From: DATFFO01 sp963772815 | Lineage (GTDB): Bacteria; Actinomycetota; Acidimicrobiia; Spongiisociales; ZC4RG35 | Length of the DNA stretch: 64,000 nucleotides | Assembly (NCBI GenBank): GCA_963772815.1 | Contig: CAVYYV010000003.1 | Coordinates: 186,001 to 250,000, forward strand | Direction: 5' to 3' | In this document: piece by piece, positions 51,212 to 59,486 of the stretch | Numbering within the stretch: position 1 is the stretch's first letter | Layout: every line of letters begins with the position of its first letter | Position numbers and translations under genes: made by a program | The notes under the pieces: generated by a model | The model's database searches: none | The model's input: the letters and a program-made list of their open reading frames with translations, nothing else | What the model was told of the DNA's origin: nothing

Positions 51212-51650
51212 ATGTCGAACCGTAGACCGATCGCCTTTTTCGACCTCACCGAGGAGGTCCCTCAGCCCCACCAACCTCGACGCCACCGTCGACGCCATCA
51301 TGGCCACCCTGGCGGAGCGGACGCATCGAGGCTTCGGCATGAACGGCTTCACCGACGCCCGGGATCTCGGTCTGATCAGCGGAACACCGACTGCTCGGGT
51401 CTGGCCGTCCCTGCCCATCGACCCCGACGGCCCCCGCTTCTGTCCGGTATGCCAGGATCGCCTGCCCGAAGGTTCGAATTCGTACCGGACATACTGCAGT
51501 GATCGGTGCCGCAAGAGGGCCAACCACTACCGGCGCCATGGGAAGCCGACGTTATGGACGAAGCGGTGTGGCCGGTGCGGGGAGTGGTTCGAATCGCACA
51601 TGCCGGAGGCGAGATGGTGCTCGGATCTGTGCCGAACCGGTGTGTCCTAG
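51212..51650 (+). pseudogene. Zinc-ribbon protein gene, frameshifted (copy 2)
   Basis: The frame from 51212 (SNRRPIAFFDLTEEVPQP) shifts near 51265 into TNLDATVDAIMATLAERTHRGFGMNGF...RFCPVCQDRLPEGSNSYRTYCSDRCRKRANHYRRHG...RCGRCGEWFESHMPEARWCSDLCR. Several CxxC pairs indicate two zinc ribbons. The part from ATG 51300 to 51650 is open and could be made alone (116 residues). Confidence 0.6.
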
Positions 51651-53413
51651 AGGGCAACGCTGTCCGAGAGTAGGTCCTCGACTGCCGATGGTTGATGACG
51701 GTTCGAAGTGGCGGCAGGAAGGGCGAGTTCGAAGACGCTCCAATCGTCTTCGTGGCGGTAGTTGAGGTGTCCGTGCATGAGGTGGGCGAGATGCTTGGCG
51801 ACGGCGAGGCCGATCCCGAGGCCTGCGGGTTGGGTGTCGCTGTGGTGTGCCCGGTAGTACGGCTCGAAGATGCGTTCCCATTGTTCGGGTGGGAGACCGT
51901 CGCCGTTGTCGGCTACTTGGAGGTGGACTGTCTCGACGGTGGAGGTGACACGGACCTCGATGGTGTCGCCGCCGTAGCGAGTGGCGTTCTGGAGTAGGCC
52001 CCTGATGATTTGTCTGACTCGGGCGGGATCCCCGGTGGCTCGGCGCTGATGGGGGTCGTTGTCGATCAGGTGTGCTCGGCTCTGGAGGTGGGGGTTGGCA
52101 CCTTCCAGTACCTGGGCGGCTTGGGCTTGAAGCGAGACCGGAACCAGGTGCACAGCGAGGGTATCGAGCTGGAATCGTGCCGCTACGAGCAGGTCATCGA
52201 TGAGGGCGGACAGGTCGGTGGCTTGGTCAGCCACGCTGGCGATCATTGCGAGCCGCTCTTCGCTGTCGAGGTCTCCGTCGGGTTCTCGGAGCAGTTGAGC
52301 GAACCCGACCACTGCGGTCAGGGGAGTTCGGAGTTCGTGGCTAACCGCTTCCAAGAACTGGTCCTTGGCCTCGGAGAGGCTCTTGAGGTGGGCGATCTCG
52401 ATACGGTGTTGGGTGCGTTGCCGATACCAGTAGACACCAGCAACAGCCGCCAGTGTCAAGGTCAGGCCAACGAGAAGAGCAAGGACTGGGTTAGCCCCGT
52501 CGTCGATCAGCGAGTTTCCTTCCTTGGGGGAAACCTCAAGGCGCCAGGTGCGTCCACCAAGTGTCAGGTCCTGGAACCATTCGCCCTTAGAAGGAGCGAC
52601 CGGGTCGGTTGTGGCGGTCAGGTCGGTGATCGTCCAATCCAGCGCCCCAGCCACCGAAGGTGGAACCTTGCCCTGAACCAGGTCGCTGAGATCCATGGGC
52701 GCCACCGTGAACCCAACCACCTCACCGGAATCGAAGTCGGTCACCGGCCAGTACAACAAGAACCCGTCCGTGTCGGTGGTGGACACGAGACGAACGAACC
52801 CGGTGGCGGTGATCTCCCCGCTCTGACGGGCACGATCGAGGGCAGCTCGACGGACCGGGTTCGAGGCCGAGTCGAATCCTTGCGGCCGCCCATAAGCGTC
52901 GGGAGGGGAGAACCATTCCACTAACACATGCTCCCGGTGGGTTCGATCCACCGGCACCCGGTTCCCGTTCCCGTCTAGCTCGAAAGGTCTGAACCCTGGT
53001 GTCGACTTGCGGACCTCCGCCACGAAGGCATCCAGGCGACTGTCAGCCACGACGGGCATGTAGCCAATCCCGCCCATCCCCGACATCAGATCGAGGTTGG
53101 ACACGAACCTGTCGAACTTCTGTCGATCCACCTCATCGGACGCCTGATACAAAGCCCCCAACGCCACCAGACGCTCCGAGACATCCCCGAAGACCTCAGC
53201 AATCGAGATAGCCAGCACCTCCCCTCCAGCCGCCAAACGAGCCTCCGCCTCGTTCCTCTCCCTGTCCCAAGCCCTCAGAGCTACCGCAACGCTCAACCCA
53301 ACCCCCAGCACCAGAACCAAGACAGCAACCCAGACCGGATTTCGCCCCACAGCAGGCACGCCCGCACCATTGCCAGGAAGAGGCCCGCCACGTGTGTCGC
53401 CCGAAAGGCTCAT
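51647..53413 (-). CDS. Membrane sensor histidine kinase with CHASE domain
   Basis: 588 residues from MSLSGDTRGG. Membrane helix 27-47, an extracellular CHASE domain at about 60-290 (GGIGYMPVV, GFRPFELDGNGNRVPVDRTHREHVLVEWFSPPD), second helix 308-330, then HisKA with H359 (EAVSHELRTPL) and HATPase with the N box (GLLQNATRYGG), VADNGDGLP and GLGIGLAV. No response regulator is adjacent. A TTG at 53476 would add 21 residues without a ribosome site. A fragment of a sister gene is at 48056. Confidence 0.88.
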   Translation of the reverse strand: MSLSGDTRGGPLPGNGAGVPAVGRNPVWVAVLVLVLGVGLSVAVALRAWDRERNEAEARLAAGGEVLAISIAEVFGDVSERLVALGALYQASDEVDRQKFDRFVSNLDLMSGMGGIGYMPVVADSRLDAFVAEVRKSTPGFRPFELDGNGNRVPVDRTHREHVLVEWFSPPDAYGRPQGFDSASNPVRRAALDRARQSGEITATGFVRLVSTTDTDGFLLYWPVTDFDSGEVVGFTVAPMDLSDLVQGKVPPSVAGALDWTITDLTATTDPVAPSKGEWFQDLTLGGRTWRLEVSPKEGNSLIDDGANPVLALLVGLTLTLAAVAGVYWYRQRTQHRIEIAHLKSLSEAKDQFLEAVSHELRTPLTAVVGFAQLLREPDGDLDSEERLAMIASVADQATDLSALIDDLLVAARFQLDTLAVHLVPVSLQAQAAQVLEGANPHLQSRAHLIDNDPHQRRATGDPARVRQIIRGLLQNATRYGGDTIEVRVTSTVETVHLQVADNGDGLPPEQWERIFEPYYRAHHSDTQPAGLGIGLAVAKHLAHLMHGHLNYRHEDDWSVFELALPAATSNRHQPSAVEDLLSDSVAL

Positions 53414-53517
53414 CGAAGAACAATCGGCAACCACCCAATACTGCTTGAGCAATGACGTCTCATCAGTCTCTAACAATGGCGAGCAACTGACGTCTACCCC
53501 CCAACAACCGGCAGGCC

Positions 53518-53951
53518 CGCCAACCTGACCGAAGAGGGGCTATCGGCTGCGCTCATCATCGAACAGGCCAGCCAGCGCACCTTGAACAACGAAGTGGCCG
53601 AACCTCTCCATGCCACGGCAGCCCGTATCCGCTACATGGCCCAGGTCCTATGTGACCACCTCGTGGGCCGGGCGCAGAGGAACCAAGAAGCCGACAGGCT
53701 GGGTGCTAAATCCACGCTGGTCGACCATCGCCCTTGCTGTCGCAGCCGACAGGCCACCGGTGTTGCTCATGCTCGCTATCACGGCCCTGGGGACTCTCCG
53801 GACCGTGCACGAGGACGCCCTGGTCGGGCGATGGCCCACCCAGATGCTAGAGCTACTGGAGAGTCACCTGACTAGCACCGACTCTGAGGTGGAACGACTG
53901 GCCGATATCCGGGACTCCGTCGCCCGCCAGGAACACGGCTTTGGAGTCTGA
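53518..53951 (+). pseudogene. Helical hypothetical protein, frameshifted (copy 2)
   Basis: First frame: EEGLSAALIIEQASQRTLNNEVAEPL then ATAARIRYMAQVLCDHLVGRAQRNQEADRLG. From about 53690 the next frame continues WVLNPRWSTIALAVAADRPPVLLMLAITALGTL then RTVHEDALVGRWPTQMLEL and ends DSVARQEHGFGV at 53951. One base gained (or two lost) explains it. The copy at 43985 shifts at the same place. Confidence 0.55.
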
Positions 53952-54177
53952 ACCGTGCGGTGGTGAGGAACCCGACCGGTGCCGACCGGGTGCCCGCTCC
54001 CTACCCGGCCGGGTTCCTTCTTCGACGGATCGCTCCCCAGGCGCCCCTTACCTGTCGAAGCTACTCCAGCGCACAGACGGCCGACGTCCAGAACCAGATG
54101 ACCATCGCTCCGAAGCGCTAGATCTTCAGATCCCCCGAGTTGACCCGCTGTCACACCGGACCGGTACCTTCCCGGCC

Positions 54178-54378
54178 ATGTCCTGCACACCCCTCTCCCC
54201 CGACCACCGCCAGGTCCTCGACCTGCTCGCCCGCAACCAGCCCGTACCCGAGCACCTCACCGACGTCCTGGTCGAGCTGAAGTCGTCGGGCTGGGTGATG
54301 CCGGGCGGCGAGCTGACCGGTATCGGGTTGCGTCATGTCGACGGGCCAAAGGGCGGGATCCTGGGCGGTCGGGGGTAG
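54178..54378 (+). CDS. Small hypothetical protein
   Basis: 66 residues: MSCTPLSPDHRQVLDLLARN then QPVPEHLTDVLVELKSSGWVMPGGELTGIG. A short helical protein without known motifs. It lies upstream of two shared-loop hairpins. Confidence 0.5.
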   Translation: MSCTPLSPDHRQVLDLLARNQPVPEHLTDVLVELKSSGWVMPGGELTGIGLRHVDGPKGGILGGRG

Positions 54379-54386
54379 CGGAACTC

Positions 54387-54453
54387 ACGCTATCCGTAGA
54401 AGCGTGCTGCTGGGGTGAGGCAGCGACCTCATGCCATCCGTAGAAGAGGGCAT
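54387..54453. repeat. Two hairpins sharing the loop ATCCGTAGAAG
   Basis: First: CACGCT-ATCCGTAGA-AGCGTG (54387-54407). Second: ATGCC-ATCCGTAGAAGAG-GGCAT (54431-54453). The loop sequence ATCCGTAGAAG is identical (54392 and 54436, 44 bases apart), while both stem arms differ and still pair. Confidence 0.65.
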
Positions 54454-54881
54454 AGATACGTTTCGCATGAGCGGGGCAATTCCGTGGAGGCCCCCCTCCT
54501 TTTGCCTGGTGCAGGATTGTCAACTGGCAAACCGCACCAGTCGTCACCTCGCTGCGCTCAGTGAACGCCCCCCCCCCAAGACGGGCAGGGAGGGCCTCGA
54601 CACTCATGGATCTACCAAGGTGGAAGCCAGGGCCCCAGGGCCGCCACAACTCCAGGCCACACCAAGACAACACGCAGATAGCGCTGTCGTTGGGCCATCC
54701 GGGCACGGAAGACACGGGGTGACACCGCCCAACCTGGTGTTGTGGCGAAGGTCGACAGTCCACGGCCCGCCCCTCGATTCCCGATGATTTCTGCCCCGCT
54801 GCGCCGTGCGCCCCACACCGTTCGACGCCCACCACCGCCGTATCGACCGGGTCTTAAGCCCGCTAGGTCCAGGGCGCCTTA

Positions 54882-54916
54882 CACCATATGGTGCGGATAA
54901 GATTCATTATCCGCAC
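54882..54916. promoter_or_regulatory. Operator-like palindromes
   Basis: CACCATATGGTG (54882-54893) overlaps GTGCGGATAA-GATTCA-TTATCCGCAC (54891-54916), a perfect ten-base inverted repeat. A related sequence, TGCGGACATTCCTTATCC, lies near 57903. Likely binding sites for a regulator of the element. Confidence 0.5.
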
Positions 54917-55198
54917 AACCGATTCGGCATAACCCCTGGTCAGCGGCCCGGAGGTCCCGGGGCTGGCCCAGGAGCCGCATAAACGGGCCGATATGCGGGT
55001 CGGATTGCATGAATCCCCGGTGGACCGTCGGATCACCAAGCACACGTCGACGGAGCCGGGCGTGGCCACAGACCCACTCCTACCCCGCCCTCGGGATGCC
55101 CAGTGACGGAAAGTGGCGGCCGGGGCACGATTGGCACGACGGGTGACTGCTGCTGCCGGTAGGGTCGGTGGACGCTAACCATCGTAAAGGGAGGCTCC

Positions 55199-55999
55199 AT
55201 GCCCGCTCAGAGACGCCGACTCCTGACCACGTTGACCGTGGCTCTCGCCCTTCTCCTCGCCACGCCGGTGGCCGTGATCGCATCCGATCGGTTCACCGAC
55301 GTGCCCGACACCAATGTGTTCCACGACGACATCACATGGATGGCAGATGCTGGAGTCACCAAGGGCTGCAACCCGCCAGCCAATACTCAGTACTGCCCAT
55401 CGGATAACGTCACCAGAGAGCAGATGGCCGCATTCATGCACCGCCTGGCCGCTAACCAAGTGGTCGACGCCGGGAAGCTGAACGGTGAAAACCCCTCCTA
55501 CTACCAGACGGTCATCGCAGCCGACAGTTGTTCGCTCAACGACACCTACACCGCTACGACCTGCGGTCCCAGCCCCGACGGCACAGTGCCCGATGAGACC
55601 ACCGTGCAGATACTCGAAACCACGCTCAACGCACCCGCAGCAGGATCGGTGGCCATATCGATCTACACCCGTGGCAGTACGACTAGTTGGGTCACGATCG
55701 ACTCGACCTGCGTCGTGTACGGAAGCGACCTTTCCCCTCTTTACGCCCAATTGGTGAACGGCCTGCTCGTCACTTCTCCTGACTTCGGCATTTTGGCGGG
55801 AAGCACAGCAGTCAACGTCGCCAAAGGCAGCCACGTGCTGCGTCTGTGCACCGTCTATTTGGGCACCGACGGAGGCGGTGGCATTGCCAACGCAAGCCTC
55901 AGCGCTGTGTGGAGCGCTAGCGGCAACGTCAACGTTCAGGGCCAGGCGCCCAACACCGGAGGAACTCCCCTCGACCTGGCCTCGCCTGGGGGCCTCTAG
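55199..55999 (+). CDS. Secreted SLH-domain protein
   Basis: 266 residues. Signal peptide (RRRLLTTLTVALALLLATPVAVIAS), one SLH repeat (DRFTDVPDTNVFHDDITWMA then DAGVTKGCNPPANTQYCPSD), then a beta-rich domain with several cysteines (SLNDTYTATTCGPSPDG, CVVYGSDL, LRLCTVYLG). AAAGGGAGG precedes the ATG. Likely a cell-surface protein carried as cargo of the element; related in its SLH part to the protein at 41775. Confidence 0.82.
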   Translation: MPAQRRRLLTTLTVALALLLATPVAVIASDRFTDVPDTNVFHDDITWMADAGVTKGCNPPANTQYCPSDNVTREQMAAFMHRLAANQVVDAGKLNGENPSYYQTVIAADSCSLNDTYTATTCGPSPDGTVPDETTVQILETTLNAPAAGSVAISIYTRGSTTSWVTIDSTCVVYGSDLSPLYAQLVNGLLVTSPDFGILAGSTAVNVAKGSHVLRLCTVYLGTDGGGGIANASLSAVWSASGNVNVQGQAPNTGGTPLDLASPGGL

Positions 56000-56309
56000 G
56001 CGGCACATCGGATCCGCTGCCCGAGTCGTCAGGAGGCAGACCAGTCTCCTGGCGACTCTGGCCCGACCGGTCCACCGCCGCCTCCCGCAACTCCTCCGCC
56101 ACCTCCGGGTCCAAGTCCAGCCCCCATATCAATCTCTCCGCCACCTCCCGGCTCGGGCACCGCTCGCCCCGACAAAGGCGACGCAGATACGACCAGTCGA
56201 TGTCGAGCAGGCGGCCTGCCTGGCGTAGAGACAGTCCGTGCTTGAGACGGGCAGCCTCCAGCTCCCTGGCCAGATCGAGTGGGATCAACTGTCGGGCGGT
56301 GTGGCCCAT
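55929..56309 (-). CDS. XRE-family transcriptional regulator
   Basis: 126 residues from the ATG at 56309. HTH at about 15-65: LAARLKHGLSLRQAGRLLDI-type sequence (ARELEAARLKHGLSLRQAGR, LLDIDWSYLRRLCRGERCPS, REVAERLIWGL), then a Pro/Gly-rich tail. The last 71 bases overlap the converging SLH gene. Probable repressor of element genes. Confidence 0.75.
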   Translation of the reverse strand: MGHTARQLIPLDLARELEAARLKHGLSLRQAGRLLDIDWSYLRRLCRGERCPSREVAERLIWGLDLDPEVAEELREAAVDRSGQSRQETGLPPDDSGSGSDVPPRGPQARPGRGEFLRCWAPGPER

Positions 56310-56563
56310 GCGGTCGTGTGGTCCAACGGGTGGTGGGGTCACTACGAGGGAGTCCTGGGTGCATGGCCATGACCAACGAGAAACGGAGGCCACACACCCA
56401 GGAAAGTCAGTCACCCTGGCTGGGGCAGCGGACCCGAGCGACGGCCGATAGGCCGGAGCCGGGGGCGGTGCACGGCGGCCGAAGGCCGCTACCTTGCCGA
56501 GGGTGGGGGGTGGGGCTAGGGGCATTGCGGCGGGGTTGCAGTCGGAGCCATCGGACAGCCCGA
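56310..56563. other. Intergenic segment, no gene seen
   Basis: 254 bases, probably containing the XRE gene promoter on its left side. No clear motif. Confidence 0.35.
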
Positions 56564-56998
56564 TCATCCCGACCGCCACTCCTCAAGAATCTGCCAGGCG
56601 TCCCGATGGTGGGCGCTCTTCGCCAGACGGGCTTGCCAATATGGCTCCTGTCCCTTTTCTCGCAGCAATTTGTACAACTGGCCGCCCTCAACCGTTTCCC
56701 ACAGATCCGCCCTGACGGCTTCGATGCTGCGGGTTGGCCATTCGGTCCAGGCGACCTGATTGGCCCGATTCGTCACGGCTTCCATAACGGCGTCCTCGAC
56801 TCGATACTCGGCCGACTTGGTGACCGGCTCGGGCGACGCCTCCTCTGGGGCTTGGCGGTACTCCTCGAATATCCCGTCGGCCTCTTCCCAGACAAGCGCC
56901 CTCGCTTCGGCTTCGTCCATATCGGGGGCATGCTTCATGACTTCGGTGGCGAGGTCGTCAACTTCTTCGAGGATTTCGGCTCGGCTGCGCTGGGTCAC
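56564..56998 (-). CDS. Hypothetical acidic helical protein
   Basis: 144 residues: SRAEILEEVDDLATEVMKHA then PDMDEAEARALVWEEADGIFEEYRQAP and a C-terminal helical part (YWQARLAKSAHHRDAWQILEEWR). Strongly acidic, no membrane segment. Its start overlaps the stop of the gene at 56995 by four bases, so they are co-translated. Not recognised. Confidence 0.65.
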   Translation of the reverse strand: MTQRSRAEILEEVDDLATEVMKHAPDMDEAEARALVWEEADGIFEEYRQAPEEASPEPVTKSAEYRVEDAVMEAVTNRANQVAWTEWPTRSIEAVRADLWETVEGGQLYKLLREKGQEPYWQARLAKSAHHRDAWQILEEWRSG

Positions 56999-57615
56999 TT
57001 CTTCTCCTTCGGGTCGGACTGGGTTGGGAGTTCTGGGTCGTCCTCGATCTTCCCGGGGTCCGGCTTCGGAACCTGACCGCCCGTTTCGATCGGGATGGTG
57101 TCGACGTGGAGCAGTTCGGCTAGGGGGTGTCGCTCATGGTGTTGGGCCCTCCCGAGTTCGAACGGGGCGAGAGGCCCGAGTCGCCACTGGATCCATCCGG
57201 CGAGTTTGGGTGCTGGGAGGAGTCTCCGATCGGCCGACCCGCTGATGTCGGCCCGTAGCGAGTACCGCTTCTTGGACAGGTCCACGACCGACTCCAGCAC
57301 CTCGGCCAGTGCGTCCATGAGGGTCTCGGCGCTACGGGCTTGCTTGGCCAGTTCGGCCTCAACGTCCGTTAGTCCGCTCTTGACCCGATCCCGCTTCTCC
57401 CTCGACTCACGCTCGACCACCTGATTCCGGGTGGCCTTGCTCTCCTCCAGCTCCTCGGCCGCCGCCTTGAGGGCGTCGTGCAACTCAATGCGTCGCAGTA
57501 GGCGATCAGCAGTGAGCGGGCCTCCTGCCACTGCCTCGTATTCCCGCCGGGCGGCCTGGTAGGCCTCTTCGGCTTCGGCCACGGCTCGTTCAATGAGGTG
57601 CGTGCTGAGGGTCAT
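56995..57615 (-). CDS. Hypothetical coiled-coil protein
   Basis: 206 residues. The N-terminal 120 form a long coiled coil (AVAEAEEAYQAARREYEAVA, LKAAAEELEESKATRNQVVE, VEAELAKQARSAETLMDALAEVLESVVDL). The rest is less regular and ends in a Pro/Asp/Lys-rich tail. Middle gene of a three-gene overlapping set. Function unknown. Confidence 0.65.
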   Translation of the reverse strand: MTLSTHLIERAVAEAEEAYQAARREYEAVAGGPLTADRLLRRIELHDALKAAAEELEESKATRNQVVERESREKRDRVKSGLTDVEAELAKQARSAETLMDALAEVLESVVDLSKKRYSLRADISGSADRRLLPAPKLAGWIQWRLGPLAPFELGRAQHHERHPLAELLHVDTIPIETGGQVPKPDPGKIEDDPELPTQSDPKEKK

Positions 57616-57862
57616 GTCTTTCTCCTTTTCCGGGGTGGTGGCCCTGGATGATGGAGTTCAGACCCCCATTGCGGAGTTCGGACCCTCTTGGTCGAGATGC
57701 AGCGTTGTTGATCGAGTCGAGTTGGTGCGCTACCGCCAGGCGGACCCAGCCCGAGAGGCTCAGCCCGGCCTGCTCTGCTGCCCGGGTCACATCCTCGTAG
57801 TGGGTGATGCTGGGGACTCGGAAGCTGACGACCGGCCTGGCAGCGTTGGGAGTGGAAGGCAT
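57590..57862 (-). CDS. Small ribbon-helix-helix-like protein
   Basis: 90 residues. PVVSFRVPSITHYEDVTRAA followed by EQAGLSLSGWVRLAVAHQLD has the strand-helix-helix shape of Arc/MetJ-type or MobC-like DNA-binding proteins. It overlaps the next gene by 26 bases. Two palindromic operator-like sites lie 70-100 bases upstream, which fits self-regulation. Confidence 0.55.
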   Translation of the reverse strand: MPSTPNAARPVVSFRVPSITHYEDVTRAAEQAGLSLSGWVRLAVAHQLDSINNAASRPRGSELRNGGLNSIIQGHHPGKGERHDPQHAPH

Positions 57863-57930
57863 GTCGGTGAGTCTACCGGTTTACTTCAAGGATTTTGATA
57901 TATGCGGACATTCCTTATCCCCATCGTTTC

Positions 57931-57965
57931 TTCCAAATAGGAATAGAGGTCCTTCCTATTAGGAA
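57931..57965. promoter_or_regulatory. Paired TTCC-N5-GGAA dyads
   Basis: TTCCAAATAGGAA (57931-57943) and TTCCTATTAGGAA (57953-57965), 22 bases apart, two helical turns, in the 120-base gap upstream of the gene at 57590. Typical arrangement for a dimeric regulator. Confidence 0.6.
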
Positions 57966-57982
57966 GAAAGCGTGGTGACCCA

Positions 57983-58261
57983 TCACCCCACGTCGTGTAC
58001 CGCATCGGGGACACCCCTCCTCTGGATGTGATAGCACCCCGGGCATCGTCGCCTCGGGAAAGACTCGCCGTTGTACTTACGGCCGTGGGCAAGGGGCCAG
58101 GACCATGCGCAGGGCAGCTCCAACTCATGGTCGTCGGGCCGGGCGTCACAGGCCGGATCCACGCACTCGAAGAGATACTTGGTCCTCACCCCTCCCCCGG
58201 CGCCCTGGCTTCGCACTCGGTGGACGACTACCGGATGTGCACAGTGGTTGTCGGCGTTCAT
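57983..58261 (-). CDS. Small zinc-finger-like protein
   Basis: 92 residues: MNADNHCAHPVVVHRVRSQG, YLFECVDPACDARPDDHELE and RRRCPGCYHIQRRG, giving four or more Cys/His pairs. GAGGAG lies upstream of the ATG at 58261, 13 bases after the preceding gene ends. A competing frame at 57886-58149 was rejected because it covers the palindromic operators and starts with low-complexity sequence. Confidence 0.6.
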   Translation of the reverse strand: MNADNHCAHPVVVHRVRSQGAGGGVRTKYLFECVDPACDARPDDHELELPCAWSWPLAHGRKYNGESFPRRRCPGCYHIQRRGVPDAVHDVG

Positions 58262-58273
58262 GACGCTCCTCGG

Positions 58274-59164
58274 TTAGTCAGTTCCTGTTCCGCTCATGCG
58301 GCCCTTCTTGACGTCGACCTGAACCCGGACGACCAAAGGTGGCGGCTCGAAGTCGGCATACGGGGCTTCCCATCTGGCCATCCTCAGGAACTGCTGGAAA
58401 CGCTGGTCGGTCCAGGCCACCGGATCGAGAACAAGGGTTGTTCCGTCTCCTTGCTGCTCCTCAACGAATCCAAGCCGACAGGTCTGAAGGATCTCGACCA
58501 ACACGTCCCCGTAAACCGCCACACGACCGACCTTGTGATCGGGTGAGCATCCCCGCACGTACCAACCCTTCCTTTCGCCGTCCAGCTCAAGCGGACGGGC
58601 GCACTCATGTGCCTCCTGGCGGGACCCGTGCAGGTGCCAGCACCGGCGTCTGGTGTCCTTGTGGTACGTCTCGAAATGCCGGTACTTTCGGGCCGGAGGC
58701 AGAAACCCCCGGGAACTGGAGATACTGCCCTCCCAGCGCATCTCCATGATCGTTCCCCTCACAAACTCCTCCTGGTCTTCGAGCTGGATCGAGTGGCCAT
58801 CAAGTGCGCCAGTGGTCAAGACCGCAAACAATCCCGTGTCGATAGGCAACACGACGTAGTCGACGTCCGCCTTATCCACCAGATGCTTCGCCTCTTGTCG
58901 TTCCCCCCGCACGACCGACAGCCAGATCTCCTCCCCCTCGACCGCCTCCACGATCCGACTCCCTTCTGCCTCCTGCTTATAGGGCCGACACGTCTCGCAT
59001 GACCATCGGTGATCGAACTGGAAGCCGGACGTGATCTTCCCGGTAAGAGCCGACTGCATCAGATGACCCTGGGACGCCCCGTGTTCGCTCCAGGGTCGCC
59101 AGTTCAGGTACCGGTTCGAGTTCCGGTACTCGTCCAGGAAACCGAGCGGGTCGGGGACGGTCAC
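58274..59164 (-). CDS. Hypothetical protein, possible replication or DNA-processing function
   Basis: 296 residues, soluble. FLDEYRNSNRYLNWRPWSEH near the start, a Cys pair (WSCETCRPYKQEAEGSRIVE), and a C-terminal alpha/beta part (VAVYGDVLVEILQTCRLGFV). No motif I can assign; rolling-circle replication HUH or topoisomerase motifs are not evident. It starts four bases inside the HTH gene stop, so it is translationally coupled to it. Its place next to excisionase in an integrative element suggests an element-maintenance role. Confidence 0.6.
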   Translation of the reverse strand: MTVPDPLGFLDEYRNSNRYLNWRPWSEHGASQGHLMQSALTGKITSGFQFDHRWSCETCRPYKQEAEGSRIVEAVEGEEIWLSVVRGERQEAKHLVDKADVDYVVLPIDTGLFAVLTTGALDGHSIQLEDQEEFVRGTIMEMRWEGSISSSRGFLPPARKYRHFETYHKDTRRRCWHLHGSRQEAHECARPLELDGERKGWYVRGCSPDHKVGRVAVYGDVLVEILQTCRLGFVEEQQGDGTTLVLDPVAWTDQRFQQFLRMARWEAPYADFEPPPLVVRVQVDVKKGRMSGTGTD

Positions 59165-59385
59165 GGGCGGGACTCCCCCTCTCTGTTGTGATCGTCCGCT
59201 ACGAGGTCGGCCGGGTCGACCCCGAGCAGGTCGGCTAGCTTGGCGACCGGGATGCGGATTCGACCCCCCAGCCTGATACTGGGGATCTCTCCTTGTCTGG
59301 CCCAGCTGTAGGCGGTTGTGGGGGTCACGTCCAGCAGTTGGGCGGCTCGGTGCACCGAGATGACTAGCGGGTATTTCTCAGCCAT
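59161..59385 (-). CDS. Excisionase-like helix-turn-helix protein
   Basis: 74 residues from MAEKYPLVISVHRAAQLLDV; TPTTAYSWARQGEIPSIRLG then GRIRIPVAKLADLLG is the MerR-like HTH_17 (Xis/AlpA) fold. Such proteins bend att DNA and direct the integrase to excision. A longer frame to 59424 is less likely. Divergent from the gene at 59487. Confidence 0.82.
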   Translation of the reverse strand: MAEKYPLVISVHRAAQLLDVTPTTAYSWARQGEIPSIRLGGRIRIPVAKLADLLGVDPADLVADDHNREGESRP

Positions 59386-59486
59386 GTGGCCATCGAACCA
59401 CCCCGGGTAAGGGTTTCCGACCACTGCTGTAAAATAAAAAGCGAATTATGTCGCAAATACTGAGTTGGGTCCGTAGGGTGCCCGAC
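59386..59486. promoter_or_regulatory. AT-rich divergent promoter region
   Basis: Contains GTAAAATAAAAAGCGAATTA, the most AT-rich stretch in the surrounding sequence, between the excisionase-like gene and the integrase operon. Probable control point for excision against integration. Confidence 0.5.

Larger units (their letters stand above)
54379..55198. other. Long intergenic region with hairpins and palindromes
   Basis: 820 bases with no convincing gene on either strand. It contains two hairpins with a common loop (54387-54453), a 12-base palindrome and a 26-base inverted repeat (54882-54916), and the promoter of the SLH gene at 55199. It could hold a transfer origin, replication origin or structured RNA of the element. 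Confidence 0.5.

Noticed and set aside
54257..54835. 192-residue minus-strand frame in the long intergenic region
   Set aside because: Low-complexity composition, no ribosome site, and it covers the paired hairpins.
55175..56008. 277-residue open frame on the minus strand
   Set aside because: Antisense to the SLH protein, which has signal peptide, SLH motif and ribosome site.
57590..57862. Antitoxin of a toxin-antitoxin pair
   Set aside because: RHH-like shape fits, but neither neighbour resembles a known toxin; left as a possible regulator.
57886..58149. 87-residue minus-strand frame
   Set aside because: It overlaps the operator-like dyads and a better gene at 57983-58261 with zinc-finger motifs and ribosome site.
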